Shown piece after piece: positions 1 to 4,255 of a stretch of 6,324 nt of DNA. The position numbers and the translations under genes are program-made. Where the stretch lies: the NCBI GenBank assembly GCA_030608745.1, contig JAUWDQ010000152.1, positions 1 through 6,324 of the forward strand. The letters are read 5' to 3'. Source of the DNA: Pseudomonadota bacterium. GTDB lineage: Bacteria > Desulfobacterota > BSN033 > WVXP01 > G020346125. The notes beneath the pieces were generated by a model that made no database searches, had not been told where the DNA came from, and was given only the letters and a program-made list of their open reading frames with translations. The first letter of the stretch is position 1. Each line of letters begins with the position of its first letter.

Positions 1-31
1 GCCAGAGTCCTGAGATAAGAGGAAAAACCCC

Positions 32-60
32 TTGATAAAAGTTCTTCATTAATATATCTA
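32..60 (+). promoter_or_regulatory. Possible sigma-70 promoter upstream of the oxidoreductase gamma fragment
   Basis: TTGATA at 32-37 is followed, after exactly 17 bases, by TATCTA at 55-60, in a locally AT-rich stretch. The spacing is ideal for a housekeeping -35/-10 pair, and each hexamer differs from consensus at one or two positions. It would start transcription near 67 and leave a leader of about 85 bases before the start codon at 154. This is a motif match only; such matches are frequent in AT-rich DNA. Confidence 0.35.
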
Positions 61-73
61 CTACGCTAGACAG

Positions 74-95
74 GAGCCTGAAGGTTATCGGGCTC
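74..95 (+). promoter_or_regulatory. Leader hairpin upstream of the gamma-subunit fragment
   Basis: GAGCCTGA at 74-81 pairs with TCGGGCTC at 88-95 through 8 base pairs, one of them G-T, around a 6-base loop. There is no T-run after it, so it is not a standard intrinsic terminator. It lies in the predicted 5' leader, between the possible promoter and the ribosome binding site. It could be an mRNA-stability hairpin or the stem of an upstream gene's weak terminator. Confidence 0.3.
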
Positions 96-153
96 TTGAG
101 CAAGGCCTTCACGGAAAGATACGCGCTCTTGTTTTAGTCAATGGAGGGACTGA

Positions 154-363
154 ATGAAGGAGATTCGCATTCATGGAAGAGGAGGGCAGGGCTCTCTTGT
201 GCTTGCACAATTCATGGCCATTGCGGCCTTGGAGGACGGGAAGTACGGCCAGGCCTTTCCATTTCTGGGCGGTGGAGGAGAGAGGCGGGGGAAGCCCATC
301 ATGGCCTTCTGTCCGCAACCTCTTGATCCACCATTGTTGCGATCTCCACGAGGTGATCGATAA
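154..363 (+). pseudogene. Truncated 2-oxoacid:ferredoxin oxidoreductase gamma subunit (N-terminal ~53 residues)
   Basis: The gamma (PorC/VorC/KorC-type) subunit belongs to the cytoplasmic enzyme that oxidatively decarboxylates pyruvate or another 2-oxoacid to an acyl-CoA using ferredoxin. Residues 1-53 match the start of that family. They include the IRIHGRGGQGS strand-loop near residues 4-14, an AxxA helix, and the conserved region around DGKYGQAFPF and ERRGKPIMAFC at residues 28-53. GGAGGG at 143-148 sits 5 bases before the ATG. Family members are usually about 180-190 residues. Here homology stops near base 312, and the frame then runs through antisense sensor-kinase DNA to a chance stop at 363. 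The missing part includes most of the domain, so the product should be non-functional. Which 2-oxoacid the parent enzyme used cannot be told from this fragment. The other subunits are not in the window. Confidence 0.8.
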
Positions 364-655
364 TGGCGTCTTCGAGGGCGAAGAAGTTGGTGGATGAGGC
401 GATATTGAGGAGATGGCCCCCTGGGACCTCTTCCATCACCTCGACGACGGAGACCGTATTCTCAATTTCCCGCTCCAATCCTCGGAGGAGGGTTATGCCT
501 TGATTTTCCAGGATTCCCCTGAGACTCCTTTTCGTTCGGTTGATCTCGAAGAAACCGCCTATGATGAGAAGTAGGATGATGAGGCAACAGATGAGGGCGA
601 GATAGGTGGGACTGAGAGATAATCGGTATGATTTGGCCTTCGGTTTCCCTGCCAT
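299..655 (-). pseudogene. Truncated membrane sensor histidine kinase (N-terminal ~115 residues)
   Basis: The reading frame starts 20 bases after the upstream exported-protein gene, consistent with one operon. Residues 1-16 are basic. Residues 17-37 form a strongly hydrophobic membrane helix (ALICCLIILLLIIGGFFEI region). A helical extracytoplasmic sensor-like segment follows (residues 38-115, including NTVSVVEVMEEVPGGHLLNIASS and FFALEDAIIDHLVEIATMVD). I recognise this as the N-terminus of a ZraS/NtrB-like two-component sensor kinase, by resemblance and context. No second membrane helix, HAMP, H-box or ATPase domain remains. The protein ends at a chance TGA inside the oxidoreductase fragment, whose homology takes over around base 312. 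An intact kinase would be roughly 450-600 residues. The ribosome binding site is poor: AAAGG directly abuts the ATG, so translation may be coupled to the gene before it. As a fragment it cannot phosphorylate anything. Confidence 0.65.
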
Positions 656-675
656 CCTTTGGTCTGCCTGGGGGT

Positions 676-1146
676 TTACCGATACATCATGCCCATTCCA
701 TGCCGATGACCCCTCCTCGGTCCAAGGCCCATCTTATACCTGGAAATCCAAAGCTTGAATTGCCGCGGGGTGAGGACCTCCCTCACCATGAGCTGGTAAT
801 CCATAACCTTTTCCTGGATTTGGGTCTCCAGTGTCAAGGCCTCTTCCTGCTTTGCCCTGATATCGTCGGTATTCGATGTTGGGTCTGAAATGAGTCTCCT
901 GAGCTCATACCGTTTATTGAGGAAGTCATTTCTCAAGGGGGTGAGGTCGTTCAGATAGCTGCGCTGGATCGATCTCAGTATTTCCATCTGTTCGGCCGTC
1001 AGTTGAAGGTCGTCGGGGAGCCAACACGGAGGATGGCCTTGCCCACTCCCCATTCCCCTTTGAACAGGCCATTGGGCCCCTGCAAGGGGTACTCGAAGGA
1101 TGAGAAGAAATACGAAGAGGACTATGAAAAAACGGGTCTTCATCAT
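676..1146 (-). CDS. Exported metal-sensor/envelope-stress protein, ZraP/Spy/CpxP-like (second copy)
   Basis: This is a 156-residue secreted protein. Residues 3-24 are a signal peptide: K-T-R, a hydrophobic core, and a likely cleavage after AGA at 24. The mature part opens with a short Gly/His segment and Cys41 (PPCW). It then has LTAEQ (49-53), a long charged helical region, and a second LTPRQ near the end of the helices. The paired LTxxQ motifs are the hallmark of the Spy/CpxP/ZraP group of periplasmic helical proteins, which act as chaperones or metal-binding feedback regulators. The tail GPRRGHRHGMGMMYR carries two His and several Met that could bind metal. Two ATGs are available (1146 and 1143). 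AGGTG at 1151-1155 is 4 bases from the first and 7 from the second, which slightly favours the second. It is paralogous to the upstream gene and precedes the sensor-kinase fragment. The metal is not predictable. Confidence 0.8.
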   Translation of the reverse strand: MMKTRFFIVLFVFLLILRVPLAGAQWPVQRGMGSGQGHPPCWLPDDLQLTAEQMEILRSIQRSYLNDLTPLRNDFLNKRYELRRLISDPTSNTDDIRAKQEEALTLETQIQEKVMDYQLMVREVLTPRQFKLWISRYKMGLGPRRGHRHGMGMMYR

Positions 1147-1193
1147 TTATCACCTAACCCTTGATTACCCTAACTGAAGGGAAAAATCAAGAC

Positions 1194-1211
1194 AGTGGGG
1201 CCGGGCCCACT
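1194..1211 (-). terminator. GC-rich hairpin between the two exported-protein genes, possible attenuator
   Basis: AGTGGG (1194-1199) and CCCACT (1206-1211) form a 6-bp stem with a 6-base GC-rich loop. Read on the - strand, it is followed by 7 bases and then TTTTT (1186-1182). The stem is short and the T-run is displaced, so termination would be partial at best. Its position in the 99-base gap suggests it could lower expression of the second gene and the kinase relative to the first gene. A 3'-end stabilising stem is an alternative. Confidence 0.35.
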
Positions 1212-1245
1212 CCTTTTGGACCCAACCCCATCCAATCATTCCGGG

Positions 1246-1755
1246 CTACCAGCACGGCCCTCGGCCGTAACCTCTCATGGTACCGGGCCCGTGCCCCCCC
1301 ATATGTCCTTTTCGGTGATGGGGACCGGAGCCCATACCGTAACCAGGACCCCTTGGTCCCTGGCCAATCCCTTCCTCGGGAAGCAGATCCCGAATGGCCA
1401 GTTTGTGCTCCAGGGCCTTTTCCTGAATTCGACTCTGCAGCTCAAAGAGCTCTTTCTGCTTGGCCTTGATCTTTTCAGGATCGGCCTTGGGATCTATCCA
1501 AAGGCTCCGTAACTCGAGCCTTTTCTGGGAAAGCTCCCTGCGAAGTTCGGCCGTATCCTGGTAGAACTTTTGCTCCTGGGCTTCGAGCTTCTCCCTCTGT
1601 TCCGGCGAGAGATTCGAATATGGGTCTCCGCCGCCATATCCACGGTGCCCATACCCCCTTCCGCCCCAAGGCCCATGGGCAAATGCCCAGCCGCCGACCA
1701 GGACAATTGCCAGGACGATTCCAATAACTGTAAGCGTATTTTTCGTCTTTCTCAT
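1246..1755 (-). CDS. Exported metal-sensor/envelope-stress protein, ZraP-like, with Gly/His-rich tail (first copy)
   Basis: This is a 169-residue protein with a signal peptide (residues 1-26; RKTK, hydrophobic core, likely cut after AFA). The mature N-terminus is a Gly/Tyr/His-rich linker (27-46). A ZraP/Spy-like helical core follows from LSPEQ (49-53) to about residue 128. The last 41 residues are Gly-rich with four His (HH, GH, GH) and Cys168, plausible metal ligands. By eye, 29 of 81 core positions match the downstream paralogue. The second LTxxQ motif present there is LLPEE here, so it is degenerate. I chose the ATG at 1755 because GGAGGAGGT (1763-1771) is 7 bases before it. An in-frame extension to 1851 would also place the sigma-54 promoter inside the coding region. 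It is the first gene of the operon and probably the most highly expressed. In Enterobacteria ZraP is periplasmic and zinc-binding; zinc as the ligand here is inference. Confidence 0.83.
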   Translation of the reverse strand: MRKTKNTLTVIGIVLAIVLVGGWAFAHGPWGGRGYGHRGYGGGDPYSNLSPEQREKLEAQEQKFYQDTAELRRELSQKRLELRSLWIDPKADPEKIKAKQKELFELQSRIQEKALEHKLAIRDLLPEEGIGQGPRGPGYGMGSGPHHRKGHMGGHGPGTMRGYGRGPCW

Positions 1756-1762
1756 GGTTGTT

Positions 1763-1771
1763 ACCTCCTCC
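1763..1771 (-). promoter_or_regulatory. Strong ribosome binding site that fixes the start of the first exported protein
   Basis: On the - strand GGAGGAGGT reads from 1771 to 1763, 7 bases before the ATG at 1755. It is a near-perfect anti-Shine-Dalgarno match and the best in the window. It decides against the longer upstream start at 1851. Confidence 0.85.
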
Positions 1772-1801
1772 TGTTGAAATGTGTTATTTGCCCTCCTAAA
1801 G

Positions 1802-1818
1802 AGCAAGGGGTGTGCCAA
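1802..1818 (-). promoter_or_regulatory. Sigma-54 (-24/-12) promoter for the exported-protein/kinase operon
   Basis: The - strand reads TTGGCACACCCCTTGCT. This fits the sigma-54 consensus TGGCAC-N5-TTGCW, with the invariant GG (1816-1815) and GC (1804-1803) exactly 12 bases apart. The predicted transcription start is near 1791, giving a leader of about 36 bases that contains the strong ribosome binding site. Sigma-54 promoters need an AAA+ enhancer-binding activator, and candidate binding dyads lie upstream. In Escherichia coli, zraP and zraSR are sigma-54/ZraR-controlled, so the regulatory logic fits the genes it drives. Confidence 0.82.
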
Positions 1819-1845
1819 GAGGTGAAAATATATGGAAGCTACTAA

Positions 1846-1858
1846 TATCATTGAATTA
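1846..1858 (+). promoter_or_regulatory. Possible IHF bending site between promoter and enhancer dyads
   Basis: TATCATTGAATTA matches the IHF consensus WATCAANNNNTTR with one mismatch. It lies in the AT-rich stretch between the sigma-54 promoter and the upstream dyads, where IHF commonly bends DNA so that the activator can reach the polymerase. The motif is loose and common in AT-rich DNA, so the position carries most of the argument. Confidence 0.25.
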
Positions 1859-1904
1859 TTTAATTTATCGGATTTTGACCGTCCCTCTATTCGGCCCTTT
1901 CTTT

Positions 1905-1920
1905 TCGACGAAATGGTCGA
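1905..1920. promoter_or_regulatory. Upstream activator dyad 1 (TCGAC-N6-GTCGA)
   Basis: TCGACGAAATGGTCGA is a 16-bp inverted repeat with 5-bp arms and a 6-bp spacer. Its centre is about 120 bp upstream of the predicted sigma-54 start. The same arms and spacer recur at 1995-2010, which is unlikely by chance. I infer a binding site for an NtrC/ZraR-type activator dimer. The dyad is nested inside a larger inverted repeat (1879-1928). Confidence 0.6.
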
Positions 1921-1974
1921 GGGGACGGGACGAGTTCCGATGTTTCCTTTGTTATTTTAATGGGTTATAAAAGG

Positions 1975-1990
1975 TCGACGAAGTTGGAGC
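1975..1990. promoter_or_regulatory. Half-conserved activator site (TCGACGAA half)
   Basis: TCGACGAAGTTGGAGC keeps the left arm and the next three bases of dyad 1 but not the right arm. Its centre lies 20 bp, about two helical turns, from dyad 2, so it would face the same side of the DNA. It may be a weak site bound cooperatively with dyad 2. Confidence 0.35.
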
Positions 1991-1994
1991 TATT

Positions 1995-2010
1995 TCGACA
2001 ATTTTGTCGA
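1995..2010. promoter_or_regulatory. Upstream activator dyad 2 (TCGAC-N6-GTCGA)
   Basis: TCGACAATTTTGTCGA is a 16-bp inverted repeat with 7-bp perfect arms around a central TT. It shares the TCGAC-N6-GTCGA frame with dyad 1. Its centre is about 210 bp upstream of the predicted start and 90 bp from dyad 1. Two such sites at these distances are typical of sigma-54 enhancers. Confidence 0.62.
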
Positions 2011-2039
2011 GACTGATGTCTCATTTCTGTAGAAAACTG

Positions 2040-2095
2040 AAAAAAGAAGGTCTGAGCCCGAATTCGCCCGCACTGCAACATCAGACAGACTTCTT
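2040..2095 (-). terminator. Intrinsic terminator of the ABC exporter operon
   Basis: On the - strand, AAGAAG-tct-GTCTGA (2095-2081) pairs with TCAGACCTTCTT (2054-2043). This is a 12-bp stem with one 3-base bulge and a 26-base loop that itself contains the palindrome CGAATTCG. Six T residues follow at 2045-2040, partly shared with the stem. It begins about 50 bases after the stop codon of the 703-residue ABC protein. It also insulates the sigma-54 control region from exporter transcription. Confidence 0.6.
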
Positions 2096-2100
2096 CCTGA

Positions 2101-2140
2101 CCGCAACACTGCAGAACTGCAACACCGCAGCACCGTAACG
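2101..2140. repeat. Short 16-bp tandem repeat, 2.5 degenerate copies
   Basis: CCGCAACACTGCAGAA (2101-2116), CTGCAACACCGCAGCA (2117-2132) and the partial CCGTAACG (2133-2140) recur with a 16-bp period. An out-of-phase relative, CTGCAACATCAG, lies at 2073-2084. The array begins four bases past the ABC stop codon and just before the terminator. GCAGAACTGC at 2111-2120 is a small palindrome inside it. No coding role is visible. Confidence 0.55.
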
Positions 2141-2143
2141 TGT

Positions 2144-4255
2144 TTAAGTTTTGTATTGGAGCTGATAGAGCTTGTGGTAGAACCCCTTTTGGGCCATCAA
2201 ATGGGCATGGGTTCCAATCTCCCGTATGCTCCCCTTATGCATGACGACGATCCTATCCGCCCGTTGGATGGTGGAAAGTCGGTGGGCGATGATGATAGAG
2301 GTTCGGCCTCCCATGAGTTTCTTTAAGGCATCCTGGATGAGCCTCTCCGTCTCCGTATCAACGTTGGAGGTGGCCTCATCGAGGATCAAGATGGTGGGGC
2401 TTATGGCTAAGGCCCGGGCAAAGGCCAAAAGTTGTCGCTCACCCGCCGAGAGGGTAGATCCCCCTTCCTTCACATCCTCCTCCAATCCCTTGGGGAATTT
2501 TCGGATGAAACGATCGGCATTCACATACCGGGTGATCCTTTCGATTTCGTCTTGGGAAAGGCCCTCATTTCCCAACTGGATGTTGGACCGGATATCCCCC
2601 GCGAAGAGAAAGACGTCCTGCAGCACCAACCCGATCTGGGATCTGAGAAAGGATATTTCTAATTCCCTGATGTCAACCCCATCGATTAAAATTTGACCCA
2701 CCTGGGGATCGTAGAAGCGTTCCAGGAGGCTGATGATGGAGGTTTTTCCCGCTCCCGTGGCTCCGACAATGGCCACTGTTTCCCCCTCTCCAACGCTGAA
2801 GGAGATGTCCCTTAAGACCTCTTCATCACCTGTGTAGGAGAATGTGATATTTCTGAACTCGATATTTCCCCTGATCCCAGCCAGGGATTTTGGAGCCGAG
2901 GGTTCCGGGATCATCTCTCGATTGTCCAAAACGTCAAAGATCCGTTCCGTTGATGCCATAGCGGACTGCATGATGTTATACTTCTCCGATATATCCCTTA
3001 TGGGCTGAAAGAACATCCTCAGATAGGAAAGGAAGGCTACCAGGGTTCCCAGGCTCAAGGTATTCGAGATGACCTTCCCCCCGCCATACCAGATGAGGAG
3101 GGCAATGGCGACGGTCCCGACGACTTCTATGATGGGAACGAAGAGGGCGAATACAACGATTTGCCTCATGTTGGCAAGGTAGTTCTCGTGGTTGAGAACC
3201 TTGAACTTCCTGTAGTTTTCCCTCTCGCGGTTGAAGATCTGGACTACCTTTATCCCCGAGAAGTCTTCCTGAAGTGTGGCATTGATTTTAGCGATTGTGA
3301 GCCGAACCTCCCTGAATGCATCCCGGGCCTTACTGCTGAAGTAGAGGGTAACATAGAAGATGAGAGGCAGCAGGCTAAAACAGACCAGCGCCAGTTCCCA
3401 ATTGATCTTGAGTAACAACACAATGATGCCGGCCAGCAGAAATATATCCTTAAAGAGATGGGTGAATACCGTGGTAAACATTTCATGTAAGTTTTGAACA
3501 TCGTTGGTGGCCCGAGTTACCAACCTTCCAACAGGAGTACGATCAAAGAAGGAAAGGGATAGCCGCTGAATATGGCCAAAGACCCGGATCCTCAAATTGT
3601 GCATCACCCTCTGTCCGGTGTATTCCATGGCATAGACATGGACGAAATTAAATCCGAAGCTCAATATGAGAATGAGCAAGAAGAAGGCTGAAACAACCGC
3701 TACTCCTCGCACATCCCCTCTTCTCAACCTGAGGATATCCCCTCGGCTCAATCCCTTCATGTCCCGGTACGATATGAAATAGTATTCCCCGCTCTGTGTG
3801 AAGGAGGACCGATATTGCTCGACCACCCTTTTTTCCCCTTCTCCCCTCGGACGGAAGGGATAAAACCACTCTTCGCGGATAAGGTCTGCCTTTTGGAAGG
3901 ATGCCAGATCTCGGGGTTCGATCTCCTTTAGATCGGATGCTCGAATGAAAAAGGTCTTCGGATCAGCCGATGGGAAGAGGAGGGTGCTGTATCGATCCAA
4001 AAGCATCTTCTGGATGGGTGAGCTGCGGGAGCTCAATGTGACTTTACGGGCGGACACAACGATGTAGTCGTCGATGGCCACTTTTATCAGATAGGGGAAA
4101 AGCAGCTCGAACCCTGTGACAAAGAGGATCAAAACGATGGATACGCCGATGATAAACCGGTAGGGTTTCGCGTAGGTAAAAAGCCGCCGCATCAAACTGA
4201 TGTCGTAAGGCTTTCCCAAATGATCTCCTTCGAAATACCCGTAATCAACGCGCAT
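2144..4255 (-). CDS. ABC exporter half-transporter, MdlB/BmrD-like, with a large extracytoplasmic insert
   Basis: This 703-residue protein is an inner-membrane type IV (ABCB-like) exporter subunit. Membrane helices fall near residues 34-58, 183-209, 262-283, 285-306 and 366-390, with a sixth near 400-420. The ATPase domain (about 465-703) has Walker A GATGAGKT (498-505), Q-loop Gln546, a non-canonical signature LSAGE (602-606), Walker B with Asp626 and catalytic Glu627, D-loop SNVD and H-loop His658. About 115 residues (66-180), rich in charged residues, are inserted between helices 1 and 2 and should face the periplasm. That explains the length compared with the usual 580-600. Its intact Glu and altered signature complement the partner upstream, as expected for a heterodimer. 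Translation is probably coupled through an 11-base overlap; GGGTGA precedes the ATG. The substrate is unknown: drugs, lipids or peptides are exported by relatives. Confidence 0.9.
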   Translation of the reverse strand: MRVDYGYFEGDHLGKPYDISLMRRLFTYAKPYRFIIGVSIVLILFVTGFELLFPYLIKVAIDDYIVVSARKVTLSSRSSPIQKMLLDRYSTLLFPSADPKTFFIRASDLKEIEPRDLASFQKADLIREEWFYPFRPRGEGEKRVVEQYRSSFTQSGEYYFISYRDMKGLSRGDILRLRRGDVRGVAVVSAFFLLILILSFGFNFVHVYAMEYTGQRVMHNLRIRVFGHIQRLSLSFFDRTPVGRLVTRATNDVQNLHEMFTTVFTHLFKDIFLLAGIIVLLLKINWELALVCFSLLPLIFYVTLYFSSKARDAFREVRLTIAKINATLQEDFSGIKVVQIFNRERENYRKFKVLNHENYLANMRQIVVFALFVPIIEVVGTVAIALLIWYGGGKVISNTLSLGTLVAFLSYLRMFFQPIRDISEKYNIMQSAMASTERIFDVLDNREMIPEPSAPKSLAGIRGNIEFRNITFSYTGDEEVLRDISFSVGEGETVAIVGATGAGKTSIISLLERFYDPQVGQILIDGVDIRELEISFLRSQIGLVLQDVFLFAGDIRSNIQLGNEGLSQDEIERITRYVNADRFIRKFPKGLEEDVKEGGSTLSAGERQLLAFARALAISPTILILDEATSNVDTETERLIQDALKKLMGGRTSIIIAHRLSTIQRADRIVVMHKGSIREIGTHAHLMAQKGFYHKLYQLQYKT

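Noticed and set aside
141..397. Two other + strand frames overlapping the oxidoreductase fragment
   Set aside because: They are out of frame with the clear gamma-subunit homology and cross the junction without any family resemblance.
1161..1512. Two + strand frames opposite the Gly/His-rich tail of the first exported protein
   Set aside because: High-GC, Gly-rich codons on the - strand produce long Pro-rich shadows; the - strand protein has a signal peptide and family motifs.
1756..1851. In-frame 32-codon upstream extension of the first exported protein
   Set aside because: It contains the -24/-12 promoter and the strong ribosome binding site, lacks its own ribosome binding site, and would bury the signal peptide inside the protein.
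2071..2140. CRISPR-like array from recurring GCAACAC motifs
   Set aside because: Repeats are 16 bp, degenerate and contiguous without spacers, and there are no cas genes.
2226..2696. 156-codon + strand frame opposite the ABC ATPase domain
   Set aside because: It is the reverse complement of Walker B and signature coding sequence; no ribosome binding site or homology.
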